64,000 nucleotides of DNA from positions 6,696,001 through 6,760,000 of the forward strand of contig NW_024465751.1 in the NCBI RefSeq assembly GCF_017591425.1. Direction: 5' to 3'. Below the pieces are notes generated by a model that saw only the letters and a program-made list of their open reading frames with translations, did no database searches and had not been told where the DNA came from. The position numbers were made by a program, and so were the translations under genes. This document shows positions 1-10,566 of this stretch, piece by piece; positions within the stretch are counted from its first letter, which is position 1; each line of letters opens with the position of its first letter. Origin of the DNA: Ochotona curzoniae. Its lineage: Eukaryota > Chordata > Mammalia > Lagomorpha > Ochotonidae.

Positions 1-1106
1 ATCTTCAGCTTTCGATCACTTTGAAGTCAATGTATCCAGGTGATCAAATCAGACTACCTCTCAATTGCAGAACACAAACTAAGCCCTACACATTAAACAG
101 ATATGAGAACTTCAATCTCTTCTCTTCCCAAATTTTGGCTGGGAGGAAGACTTTTGTGAAGAGCATATAGGAATTCCCAGACTGAGACATTAATGACACC
201 CATGTGTTCTTCCTATAGAAGAAACAGAAACTCAAAGGAATGACAAGAGAAGACTCAAGAGCAACATGTCGCCTCTTGGCTGGTTTGCTCCATCCCACTT
301 CACTTGGCCAACTGCCTTTTCATGTCAGTCCAATCGCAAAGCACACTAGTTCATGGGTATTTGGTAATTGTCTATCACCCTTGGTCTCAAGGTTGCCCCC
401 AACGTTTGTAATTATGTGCAAACTACTGTTGGGGGCAGTTGGTCCTCACTATATACATTAGTATAGTAAAGTATAGATTCAGTTATTTAACATGTGCTGT
501 GTGTAGGGAAGTTCAGTGAAAGATGATGTGAAAGTTAGACTGGTGCATCTGCTCTTCTGAGACAACATCCAAAAGGGTTTCCAGTACTTTCTTCTCATTT
601 ATCATCTCAAAGAGATGAAACCAAACTTATAAAAGAATGCAAAAAAAAAAGTAATTTTGTAAATATATGGTCACCTGGGGTGCAAAAACTTTGTTTGCCC
701 TTCTCAGTCAAGAATGTCTTGGTGCAAAAAAGCTAGAACTCCCCTCCCAGACTCCTTTGCACATAACCTTGAGAAGCATGATGCTACCCAGTCTCACATC
801 CCATTTATAACTGCATGGCCATGCATGCTTCACCAAACTGTATAGAAGGAAGTAAGTACAAGATAATATTTATTGAATATTATTTATTTATTTAGTACCA
901 GAAAATTTGCATTAGGTCATACAGTTTCTGTCTCTGTTCTAACAATAATATACAAAGCAGATTTTGTCAACCTTGTTATGTAAAAGAGGAAGTAGACACT
1001 TGAACTAGTCAGTTTTTCTAAGATCACAGTAGGTGGTGGTCCTGGGATCCAAAGTCAGGTCTTTGTGACTTACCATTCACATCTCTTCACTACATTATCT
1101 GTTCTT
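1..1106. other. Unique non-coding sequence with one probable MIR remnant
   Basis: No supported gene. Frames of about 70 codons on both strands show no domain. Positions about 960-1080 resemble the minus strand of a MIR SINE core, with 'aagatcacagtaggtggtgg' followed by a 'cctgggatccaaagtcagg' block. The remainder is AT-rich unique DNA. Confidence 0.5.
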
Positions 1107-1378
1107 AATTTTTTTAGAGACAAGGGATTTTCTGTCTGCCAACTTACTCCCTAGATACCCACAGTAGCCAGTACAAAGACAGGAGCCTGGATCTCAGTCA
1201 GTCTCTCCCATGGGTGTGACAACAACCTAAGTTCTTGAGCCATCATCTTCTGCTTTCTAGCATGTGCACCACAAGGAAATGGGGCTGAGAACAGCAGGGG
1301 CAAGATTCAAGCCCAGATTACACTATGGGACTGATATTATCCTGAAATCTGACATAACCATTGCCTTGAATGCCTATC
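1107..1378 (-). mobile_element. Old lagomorph C-repeat SINE (CSINE), degenerate
   Basis: Read on the minus strand, the segment follows the CSINE plan: a tRNA-like head near 1345-1378, a middle with 'cttgagccatcatcttctgc' (1235-1254 on plus), and an A-rich tail represented by the T-run at 1110. It is heavily diverged and has no visible TSD, so it is an old insertion of the rabbit-like type. Confidence 0.55.
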
Positions 1379-1550
1379 CCTATGCCTTTCTACGTTAAAT
1401 CTTTACGTTCTTACAGAATGCTCCGTGTCAGAAAAATAATTGCTAAGTTCATTCACAAGTTCATAGTATAGGAATATTTTGAAAAAATCCTGAAGTAGTG
1501 GAATTGGGTATATATTAATGCAAAACAGATTTTGAATTCATGCTTACAAG

Positions 1551-1664
1551 GGATCTTCAAAAAGTTCATAGAAAAATGTGTATTATGCAAATGCTATTAT
1601 TAGATAACATTTTATACCAAAAATCAACTTAATTCTCAAATCTATTTTTCCACAAGTTTTTTAT
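1551..1664. mobile_element. Short palindromic MITE-like DNA transposon copy
   Basis: The block starts 'cttcaaaaagttcatag' (1554-1570) and ends 'tctatttttccacaagtttt' (1641-1660), imperfect inverted repeats of one another about 110 bp apart. The same terminal motif recurs at 21.9, 57.3, 58.28 and 59.0 kb, so this is a dispersed family. Lengths and ends suit a mariner-type internally deleted element, but I cannot name the family. Confidence 0.55.
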
Positions 1665-2350
1665 TTGCTTTGTTTCCTTATTTTAGAACCAGAGAAAAGA
1701 ACTATGATGACCATAAAAGCCAAGGTGTGGACAAGATACTGGGAATTCAGTGACAACATCCCAGAGGCTAACACCTTGCGTGGTCCCCACGGTCTCCCAC
1801 GGTCTGCATCAGCAGAGAGCCAGGAGCAGTAGCCAGAGCCGGCCATCAAGCTGCCGGCTCTCCAAGGCTGCTTGTGGATGTCCTGAGGAGGAGCTCATCA
1901 TCTCCCTTCACAAACTTCTGAAGTCTCTTCATAAGTATTTCCCATCAACTTTCTGAAGTCCTCTCTCACGTGTTTCCAGATGCACTGAACATTCTTTGAA
2001 AAACACAGCACTTAGCATCCTGTTATTTTCTTCTCATTTTATTAGTGATCATACTGAATCAGAAGTGATGTCATCATTCGCTAGTAAAAATATTAAGAAA
2101 ACAGTATCTGTATTAGGACTCATAGCTAACGACTGGCGAAGCTGAGATCAGAGATCAAACACCTTGGTGTTTCCGGTTATTAATGAAGTCTTGGCATCAG
2201 CAGTCATGCAGTTCTGTTGTCTCGTGATTTCCTCTCCTTGGGTGCACTTCTTACATCTCTCTTCCTAGCAAACTCTTACCACCTTCCAAAGTAAAAGTCC
2301 TTGGACAGTATCATCATGATATTGTGAGAGCTCTTCTGTGTTTGTCTTGC
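1665..2350. other. Unique non-coding sequence
   Basis: No gene or recognised repeat. A short GC-rich patch at about 1780-1870 contains two tandem copies of 'cccacggtct' and gives small open frames on both strands without domain features. Confidence 0.4.
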
Positions 2351-2353
2351 AGT

Positions 2354-2677
2354 TCTTTTTTTTTTAAGATTTATTTTTATTGCAAACTCAGATATACAGA
2401 GATGAGGAGAGACAGAGAGGAGGATCTTCTGTCTGATGAGTCACTCCCTAAGTGACCTCAATGACCGGTGCTAAGCTGATCAGGAGTCAGGAGTTTCTTC
2501 CACATTTCCCATGCGGGTGCAGGGTCCCAACACCTTAGGTCATCCTCAATTACTTTCCCAGTCCACAAGCAGGGAACTGGATGGGAAACAAGGCTGCCTG
2601 ATTAAAACCAGTGCCCACATGGTATCCCAGCACATTCAAGTCAAGGACTTTAGCCACTAGGCCACCACGCTGGGCCC
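2354..2677 (-). mobile_element. CSINE, full-length, moderately old
   Basis: Complete minus-strand CSINE. The poly(T) and 'aagatttatttttattgcaa' tail lies at the left and the tRNA-like head ending in 'cgctgggccc' at the right. Imperfect TSDs flank it: 'tcttgcagttct' (about 2345-2356) against 'tcttgtagttct' (about 2680-2691), one mismatch. The internal boxes have decayed. Confidence 0.85.
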
Positions 2678-2879
2678 TCTCTTGTAGTTCTAAGATAAGA
2701 AAAAAAAGAATAATACAGAAGAGAAAATAGCTCCCCCTTTCTCTGCTTTGCCTGATTTGTCAACCAAGGCTTGGCTCAGTATGAATTTCTGAATTCAGCA
2801 TTCAAAACAACCTCTATGATTCCTACTGCATTGGCATACAAGGAAAAGAAGGTGTGTGCCATGTTGAACATAGATGTTA

Positions 2880-3150
2880 CTATTTTTTTTTCTTGAACAA
2901 GATGAAAGGCAGAGTCACAGAAAGGCAGAAATCTTCCATCCAATGAGTCATTCACCAACAGGAGCTGAACCAGGTTGAAGGAAGCATCCAAAAATCTACC
3001 CAGATCCCCCAGTACCTGAGCCACAATCTGCTGCCTAAGGGCAAATTACAAAAAGTTGGCTCACTGATCACAGCAGGGGCAACGGCAATGCAATATGGAG
3101 TGCAGCCTTGCAAACGGCAGCTCAACTCACTGCAGCACAACACATGCTCC
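2880..3150 (-). mobile_element. Old CSINE, degenerate
   Basis: Minus-strand CSINE remnant. The T-run at 2884 is followed by an 'aggcagagtcacagaaaggc' tail region, then 'aaatcttccatccaatgagt' and a diverged middle containing 'ctgagccacaatctgctgcc'. The head is poorly preserved. The 60-82 codon minus-strand frames here are readings through this repeat. Confidence 0.55.
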
Positions 3151-3214
3151 TCTCTGCTAAACTGTGGAGTATGATGTTTGTTATGCTACCATTTCCTTTC
3201 CCTATATTTTCTAA

Positions 3215-3515
3215 AGACGTAATTATTTTAAATGGAAGTCAGAGTAAGAAAAATAGAGAAAAGAGAGAGAAACATGGAGACACAGAGTGAGAGAAAGAGA
3301 CAAAAAAATCCTCCTTCCACTGGTTCATTCGCCAAATGGATGCAATGGCCAGAGCTATACAGGTCCAAAGTTAGGAGTCACCAGCCTTCTCTGCGTCTCC
3401 CACATGGGTGCAGCGGTCCAAGCCCTTGGGTCATCCTCTGCTGCAAGCAGGGAGCCAAATCAGATGTGAAACAGCTAGGATGTTGGCATTGCAGGTGGGA
3501 GTCCAGCCCATTTTG
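3215..3515 (-). mobile_element. Old CSINE, degenerate
   Basis: Minus-strand CSINE with a purine-rich tail (3240-3300, many 'gaga' steps), then 'ccactggttcattcgccaaa', 'gtctcccacatgggtgcagc' and 'cttgggtcatcctctgctgc' blocks typical of the element's middle. The head region near 3480-3515 is eroded. It sits just downstream of another minus-strand copy. Confidence 0.7.
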
Positions 3516-4273
3516 CAGTATTCTTCTTTCCCTATTTTTCATATTTTATTTATGAAGCTGAAAAACAGAGAATTTGTCATTGTTCTTACATCTCTAAAAA
3601 CAGCACATGGTAGACAGTCCTTTGTAAAAACCATGGATTGAAATCTTAAGATTGTATCACTTCCAGAAAAGACCATAAAGGTACAAAAATTCAAATGTAG
3701 AAAAAAGGCCTGACAAAGTGTGAGTCAAGAGATGAATACAGGGAGCAGGTGTAGTAACAAAAAGCTGGAGGCTTGAGGCTCTCTGAGTATCGAAGCCTCG
3801 GGGAATCTGAGGACTCAATCGCATTGTCTGTCTTCCTTATCAGCAGGTGAGTAACCCTCAGTCAAATGCCGTCTTTCATCTATGAAATTCTTCTGAGACC
3901 AACAGGAACTTCTGGGATTTAGCACAGTATTCGTGGAAGTTTTCTTTAACTTGTGGCCACAAGAAAAGTAAATCTTTTGGGCACCCTTCCTTCCCCTTCA
4001 GGTATGCTTTCGCTTCCTTCTAAGCTTGAGAAATCCCTGTGAAGATTGCCAAAGGATGTGCACACCCTCTTATATAATACCCCAGCAAGGAGGCCGAAGG
4101 TTGAAAGAGACGGGTTTAAAATCTGTAAACAATGCAAGTGAAACCCCTACGTCCATTTCCTAGCCAGTGGTCTAATTCTGGTGTCTCCCTCGATCTCAAA
4201 AGTTGAGTTGAACAAATCTCTCTGAATTGGATCCAAATGTACTGCCATGCAAAAGAGGAGCTAAAGCAAAATT
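3516..4273. other. Unique non-coding sequence
   Basis: No gene, RNA or repeat recognised. It ends at the target site of the young CSINE at 4.3 kb. Confidence 0.4.
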
Positions 4274-4288
4274 AGAAAACCATGGCAG

Positions 4289-4623
4289 GGCCCGGCGCGG
4301 TGGCGCAAGTGGTTAAAGGTCCTCACCTTGCACGCCCGGGATCCCATATGGGCGCCGGTTCTAATCCCGGCAGCCCCGCTTCCCTTCCAGCTCCCTGCCT
4401 GTGGCCTGGGAAAGCAGTCGAGGACGGCCCAAAGCTTTGGGAACCTGCAACCGCATGGGAGACCCCAGAAGAGGCTCCTGGCTTCGGATCGGCATAGTAT
4501 CGGCCCATTGCACTCACTTGGGGAGTGAATCATCGGACGGAAGATCTTCCTCTCTGTCTCTCCTCTCTGTATATCCGCCTTTCCAATGAAAAAATAACAA
4601 AAATAAATCTTTAAAAAAAAAAA
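4289..4623 (+). mobile_element. Young full-length CSINE with intact promoter boxes
   Basis: A complete CSINE with perfect 15-bp TSDs 'agaaaaccatggcag' at 4274-4288 and 4624-4638. The tRNA-derived head keeps an A-box-like 'tggcgcaagtgg' and a B box 'ggttctaatcc', so Pol III transcription is plausible. The body runs through a CpG-rich middle to the tail 'ctgtatatccgcctttccaa' and poly(A). It shares the diagnostic 'catagtatcggccc' with the copies at 15.6 and 63.0 kb (minus strand there), so the three form one young subfamily. The overlapping open frames are not genes. Confidence 0.95.
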
Positions 4624-4814
4624 AGAAAACCATGGCAGAAGTTAAACATCTAATAGGAATTCTGGGAAATATGGCCTGAGTATTTAGGAGGGAAGAAAAA
4701 AAATCATGAAACAACTAGAGAAATTGAGACATGTTCCTAGAACAGATGTTCTCCAGATTAAAAACTGTAACTCAGCAGACAGTCGTTTACAATTGAGACC
4801 TCCATTGCAATACT

Positions 4815-4915
4815 ATGCGGTGAGCTGGCATCCCACTGGCAGTAACCCATGCTGCAGTGCCAGCATTGAGTCTTGGTTCTCCACTTCCAGTTCACCTTCC
4901 TGCTGATTTCCAGGT
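4815..4915 (+). mobile_element. Probable CSINE head fragment
   Basis: Contains 'gagctggcatcccactggca' and 'ttctccacttccagttcacc', which parallel the CSINE head and early middle. No tail or TSD is visible, so this is a short old fragment at best. Confidence 0.3.
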
Positions 4916-5012
4916 ATTTGCATTACTGGCATTGCTGATTGAGACACACACTGAGTTCCCGAGTATTGAATTCCTCAGTTCCGCCTGGCCCAGTATCAAT
5001 CATCCCAGTGCT

Positions 5013-5600
5013 TTAGGAGGTGAATAAGAAAGGGACGAATCTCTTTCTTCCTGTCAACCTACCTTTCAAACAGATACATTTTCTTGAAAACATGTTTACA
5101 TTTTCACCATGTGATAATGACTCCATGAAAAAAGAGCTGAGAACCATTTTCCAAATCCAAAGGTAAATTTTCAACAATACATTTTTGATTGCTTCCCTGA
5201 CCTCATTACGTACTTCCTCTTCCTGAAGTGTGTTTGTCATTCCAAGACTTCATGCGGCTGTATATGTTTCTTAGTCCTGTCTACATCTTTTTCTCTTCAT
5301 TCTTCCTTGATAAGTTTTCCTCATGTTCTTAAACATTTCAACATTGGTGGGCCTCCGTGAGCATACCTTAATAATTGCATCCAAACACATGGCCATAAAC
5401 GCATCAACATATAGATTTCTCTCGAGCAATACTTCACTCCTGACTTTGAGCCATTTGAGCATTTCCGCACGGGTAACAATAGCCTGTTGAAATGTATCAT
5501 GTTCAAAATGGAAACCTTGAGCCCACATGCCTAAGCCTGCTTCACTTTTTTTCTCCATCTCAGCCCTTGTATTAACTGTCACTGTGTTGTTTGATTCCAA
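5013..5600 (-). pseudogene. Unidentified reading-frame pair, possible retropseudogene remnant
   Basis: On the minus strand an open frame of about 109 codons (5600 to 5271) is followed after about 30 bp by a second of about 75 codons (5240 to 5013). The first lacks an ATG at its left end; an in-frame stop precedes a TTG, and the first ATG is at codon 15. Its predicted peptide looks unusually protein-like: mixed charge, few low-complexity runs, and segments such as EMLKWLKVRSEVLLERN and DAFMAMCLDAIIKV that would make amphipathic helices. The ending is basic (KRKRCRQD). I do not recognise the family. The break between the frames, the lack of splice or promoter signals and the repeat-rich setting suggest a decayed retrocopy or chance. 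No poly(A) tract is obvious. Confidence 0.2.
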
Positions 5601-6460
5601 GAGTTAGATTTGATATTTCTCACTCACCAGCACTCACTGGAAACATCAGCATGTCTGATTCCTCCTCCAAAACATATCTTCAACTGGACCAAACCTTGTT
5701 ATCCTCACTCCCACGCCTGTGATTTCATCTCTTGCCTAAGATAAGATCTCCTACCTACACTTTTGACTTCTACTCTTGATCTGTCTTCCCTCCTGAGGTT
5801 TAGAGGAGGGACCAGATATTCTGTAATGCAGGTATAGTCAACCAAGGGTTGTCCTGTGTCCCACCAATGCCAACATTGGAACAACCCAAAATGTCAACAC
5901 AGAATTCACAATACATTTTGTAAGTAGGAACATAAAATTAAAGTCATAAATGCGAATTGTCATCCTTCCATTTCTACAGAACTATGTGTCTGACTTTGGA
6001 CAAGTCGCTCTATAACCAAGCCTCAGGTTCACAGTATTCTAACTGGAGATGCTGTCCTGTATTCAAGGTAGCTGAGTGCAATGCTCATGGCAAAAGCATG
6101 ACATAAATGAAAGGGTAAATCAGGCAAAATGAAAACCACATAGCCTCTTGGTTCAGTTCCTGTGATCTCATACTTGCTGGGTAGGAAACATCACTCACTC
6201 AAATTGGCTAAATGTCTTGGTGGTGTGGATAGCTGACTATGGTCACGATGTCAGTGATACAGAACGAGGACCACAACAGAAAGCAGAGCCATTGGTCTGC
6301 ACTCCAGGGGCAGTGTTGTTCAGCTTCATTACATGAAGGCATGAACCTGGTGTTTGCATATATTCCTATTTTTCAAATAATCCAAAATTCAGGTTCATAG
6401 GAATTAATTCAATATTAAACCTTGATTCACATATTTTGACAATGTCATTACAGTGAGACA
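5601..6460. other. Unique non-coding sequence
   Basis: No gene or recognisable repeat seen. Short frames only. Confidence 0.4.
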
Positions 6461-6462
6461 TG

Positions 6463-6765
6463 TAGGCAGTGTTGTAGAACCACAGGTGAAACCACCCCTC
6501 ATGTCACCAATCTCAAATATGGGTGCCAGTTTCTGTCCTAGCTGCTCTGCCTCCCACCCAGGTTCCTGCCAATGCTCAGTAAAATAAGGAGAAAGTGGAC
6601 CAAGGGTTTAGATTCCTGCCACACATGTGGGAAACCTGGAAGAAGTTCCTGGCTGCTGGCTTTGGCTGTAGTGCTGGCCATAGCAGCCATCTGAAGAGTG
6701 AACAGCAGATGAACAACCACCACCTGTCTATTTCTGTCTTTCTGTAACTCTGATTTTCTGTACAC
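6463..6765 (+). mobile_element. Old CSINE, rabbit-like type
   Basis: Plus-strand CSINE with a degraded head ('gtaggcagtgttgtagaacc'), middle 'cacatgtgggaaacctggaa' and 'gaagttcctggctgctggct', and tail 'tttctgtaactctgattttc'. This tail is the older lagomorph form rather than the young one found at 4.3 kb. Confidence 0.75.
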
Positions 6766-9124
6766 ACACAGGTTCACTTTTCCTCCATTTGGGCAGTCAT
6801 AATGATGAAGTATGAATTTTTTGGAATTAAAAAAACAAACATAGGTAAGAAGGAAAGGCTGAGATTTGATGCTTTTCCTTTCAAGTGTAATAGCCAGAAA
6901 TCTAGCTCTAAGAATGTTTGAGTTAAACTGGCCCTCTTTTTAAATGAGCTGACATACCATTGGAGGGTACAAAACTTCTTGCAAATTCATTCATTCGTTC
7001 ATGTAAGAGGAGAACAGGATCCAGGGCCTACATTTCCTTCAAACATAGCTCCACCAATGGACACTGTTTATACTTTCCCTTCACAATGTTTCCAAGCACA
7101 CTTTAAAGGGAAGCGATAAGGAGAAAGGAAAAAGGAAGTCACTTAAAACCAAAGCCTGAGGAACATTAAGTGTCTTTTCTGGAGGGTGTGGACGATGCTC
7201 TTCAGCTGCCCTTGATTTTTTTTACGTATTTGTTTTAACTTTAAAAAGAGAGAGTCAGTAAACTTCACTGCACGTCTGGTGAGCACTTCCTGTAAGTGTG
7301 GGAGCGCTGTAAATCTTTCCAAATGAGAATCCCTGTATCACTTGGGCCAAGATAAGTGATGTGCACATCAGGTCTGTGGCTCACAATCTGCCCGGCTCTC
7401 AGCAGGGGGGGAAGGAAGCTGGAGTGACAGGATATGGGCAGGTTAGAAAATAGTCTATGGAATGCTGAGGAACAATGTCCAGCTCCCCCTGGAAGGCCAG
7501 TCCTCTCCCAAGGGAAGTTCCCCACTTCTCAAAGTTGAGGCTAAGATCTGTTCAAGCAAGGAGTGTGGAGGGAAGTCAGTCTATTTTTAGAAAAGACCTT
7601 TAATCCCCAACCTTTTGCTTTGACCAGAGGGGCAGGCACAGGAAAATGAGTACACAGTTCACAGTGGCACTGATGCCGGTTCAAATCCTAAATCCTGGGG
7701 TTACAAATACTGTCACTGGGAAGAGTTTCTCTGTTTCTTTGGCCCCTCTCTTTCATGTCAAGTGATATGAGTGATGGTTACCATGTGTAGTTTTACAGTT
7801 AAACTGACATAATGAATACAAAACAGAGATATTACCTAGCAGTAAGGCTCCATTATTTTAGATTTCTTTTCGAACCCCAAAAGAATGGCTCTCTTATTGA
7901 TACAGTTGCTTGGAAATTAAACTTTCTTAAAGGTTCTTGGCACTATACCTAATAAAAGTATCTCTACCCTCAGCTTTCCATGATTATAAATGCATTACTT
8001 GGTCAAGTTTAATATGAGAAAAGTTTAAATGGCAGAGGTCACTAAATAACAAAAGCATCACTAAAAATATATTTAAATTTTTCCCCATTCCCTGATGGCC
8101 CAATATTCCTTCTAACACGGAAGTACTCATACTAACAGGATGTTATTGGTGGAAAACTTGAGGGCTTCAATAACTTTTCAGAGATGACAAAACAAAGAAT
8201 TCAAACTCCATTCATTTAAACCTAACATTTGGGAAAACAAAACTATTATATACACTAAGCAGAAGTAGGATCTCCCATCACTCTAGCAAAATGTGTCAGG
8301 AAACACTGTTCCTTCTACTCCTGGCATATCGGAGGCAACTGCTGGCCATCTGCAAGGTTACCATGTGGTAGCTTCCTAGGTGATTTCTGGATCTTTTCAC
8401 TTGTGCAAAAGGATGCAGTGCAAATCTGGGGATGATGCCAGGTTTCTCTCGTGGCCCAATCAACCTGTGAGCTCTCTCTCTACTTTTCTGATAAACTTCA
8501 CACTTTATCTGACACGAAGAGGACAGAAGCTAGAAGCAAGCAGGCCTGGGTTAGCTTCCTGCGTGTGCCCAGGAGGTATTCACATACACAGCACTTGTTT
8601 TCCAGGTTTTCTGATGCTTTCACTTCTTGCTCCTTCCTTGTTCAAGCACGTATGCCTTCCAAGCCTCCAAAAATGAGAAAGGTGCATCATAAAGCAGTAC
8701 CCGGTAAGGCTATGGAATGGCAATTTGTAGCACAAACAATAGGACTCTAACTGCATGCTTCTATTGTCCCGTCACATTGCCTAGTCTTCTGTCCCCTTAA
8801 TTTTGGATTTCAAGTTTGAAAAGTATAGCAATTTTCCTTTCATATTCAAGAAACACCATCCATTAGTGCATTTACACCCTACATTTACAACCCAACCTTG
8901 TCTCTGTCCTAAATTTTCATTGCTTTCTGACATGTGACCTGTGAAAACCTCAGAGTTCATAAGCCCTGTGTGTCTGTCTGCCTGTAGCCAAGCAAACAAA
9001 TGCACATTCACAACTTCTTGACCATTCCTCTTGCAAAACAAAAAAAAAAAAAAAGAAGAAGTTGTTAAATAAATAGAGATCTATTGCTCTGGCTGCCACT
9101 CCTGAGTGTATAGAGTTTGAAAAG
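6766..9124. other. Unique non-coding sequence with a possible MIR remnant
   Basis: No supported gene. Positions about 7650-7745 include 'ggttcaaatcctaaatcctg' followed by a pyrimidine-rich stretch, resembling a plus-strand MIR. A poly(A) run occurs at about 9039-9054. Open frames of up to 99 codons at 8380-8750 lack domain features. Confidence 0.4.
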
Positions 9125-9225
9125 CTAGGTCTTTGGCCTAACAGGTAAGATACCTGTGGCCCTCACCCAATCACCTGGATTTAGAACTAGGTTGCAGCTC
9201 CTGACTTCAGCTTTCTGCTAATGCA
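9125..9225 (+). mobile_element. Possible CSINE fragment
   Basis: 'gctcctgacttcagctttct' followed by 'gctaatgcag' resembles joined pieces of an old CSINE. No tail or TSD is seen. Confidence 0.25.
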
Positions 9226-9479
9226 GATTTGGCAATGCATTTCAAAATAATTAGCTCAAAATGGAGACTTATTTTTAAACTATCAAATGTGTGAGATACA
9301 ATTAAAGTAGAACTTAGAAATTTATTTATGCCACTAATTAGTCTATATTGCAAACCTAAAAAAGAAGTTTCAAGTCTATGACAACTTCCACTTACATTAG
9401 GAAAAGATGAAGAACAAGAAAACAATGAAGAAATGAAGAAATAAAAATCACACCTTAAATTTAAAATTGTTTTTAAGTG

Positions 9480-10262
9480 TTGTTGGTTTTGTTTATGGTT
9501 TGTTTGTTTATTGCTTTAGTTGAGGTTTCTGTGCTGGGCCTGAATCCAAGAGTGGCCAAGGAAAAAGGAGAACAATCAGCCAGGGCAGGGAGGAGTCTAG
9601 AATATTCCATTTATGCCCAGAATTAACCAAGACAGGAACAAAGCAACTATTAGAGCACCAAGGGAAGGGAAAAGGAACAAGAGTAGGGGCTTGTCTAAAA
9701 CTCATAGAATTCCCCAGGTTAGAGACCCTGGGGTTAACCTGGTCTGCTTCAACTCAAGATGAAACAGATTCAAAGGCACTGGATGAGGTTGGCATGGTAA
9801 GGGATGGAAGGACCAGGAAGGGTGCTGTTTGGCAGCTGTGTTGTTGAGATCCCCTTTGCCCCAACTGAGTTTCCCCCAACCCCTCTGGTCTGGCAGGAAG
9901 AGAGCAACATGCAACCAGGGAGGACAAGGCTGGGGTTTTCAGAGACTCCAGGCAGGATCCAGAGGGGCTCACAAAGCTTTGCTCCCCAGAGGGAGAAGAT
10001 GGAACTGCCCACTCAGCTTCTCTGCCAGAGTGAAGCAGTCTTGACCTCGTATAAATGTGCTGGTATCTCATTACTGATGCCTGTCAGCTCCTTGCTGAGG
10101 ACATCCTTGGAACTGGCTGGGATCCCTTTGCTCTTGAGCTGTGCACACTTAGAGACCCAGGGTATCGGCACCGGATCCTCTTGCTTGTGCTCCTTGTTCT
10201 CATTGTTGCATCATAGAGGCTGTAGTGGTGGGCCTTCTCTGGCAGCATCTTGACAAAGAGCT
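9480..10262 (-). pseudogene. CFL1: Processed pseudogene of cofilin-1, 5'-truncated
   Basis: Cofilin-1 is a cytoplasmic actin-severing protein of about 166 residues. On the minus strand the copy begins within the cofilin fold: the translation reads FVKMLPEK then SLYDAT, matching the family's FVKMLPDK and ALYDAT. A one-base deletion follows, and a second frame then gives LKSKGIPASSKDV and KELTGI, corresponding to the actin-binding long-helix region. A further shift precedes the relic stop at 9969-9971. Below that the 3'UTR continues with cofilin-1-like blocks ('cctgccagaccagaggggtt', 'ataaatggaata') to an A-rich end near 9480-9520. The first half of the coding sequence is missing, there are no introns, and the frame is broken at least twice. 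It is therefore a dead 5'-truncated retrocopy. The 149-codon plus-strand frame here is antisense to it. The 3'UTR favours CFL1 over CFL2. Confidence 0.85.
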
Positions 10263-10334
10263 GGCTCAACAAAATTACAAAAATCTAAGAAACAGAAGTC
10301 TGCTCCTTTGAAACAGCACTCCTGTCTACGATTT

Positions 10335-10566
10335 CACTTCCCAAATGTCCACAATGGTAGGAAGCAAGTCGGGTCAAAAGTGGGAGCCAGGAACTGAATC
10401 AAGTTCTCCTTGCAAGCGCCAGGAACCCAGTGTCTTGAGTCATTACCAGCCCCTTCCCGGATATTCATTAGCAGGGAGCTTGAGTCAGGGACCAGAGCCA
10501 GTGACTGAATCCGGGCAATATGACACAAAATGTGGCTGTCATAATCGCTAGATTAAATGCCCACTT
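10335..10566 (-). mobile_element. Old CSINE, rabbit-like type
   Basis: Minus-strand CSINE middle and head: 'gggagccaggaactgaatca', 'cagtgtcttgagtcattacc', 'cattagcagggagcttgagt' and 'gactgaatccgggcaatatg', ending at a decayed tRNA-like head near 10560. The tail side at 10320-10335 is missing or eroded. Confidence 0.65.

Noticed and set aside
4289..4380. tRNA gene at the CSINE head
   Set aside because: A and B boxes are present, but the cloverleaf is not complete and the unit continues into the SINE body with TSDs.
9804..10253. 149-codon plus-strand frame as a gene
   Set aside because: It is antisense to the cofilin-1 processed pseudogene, whose minus-strand relics explain the sequence.
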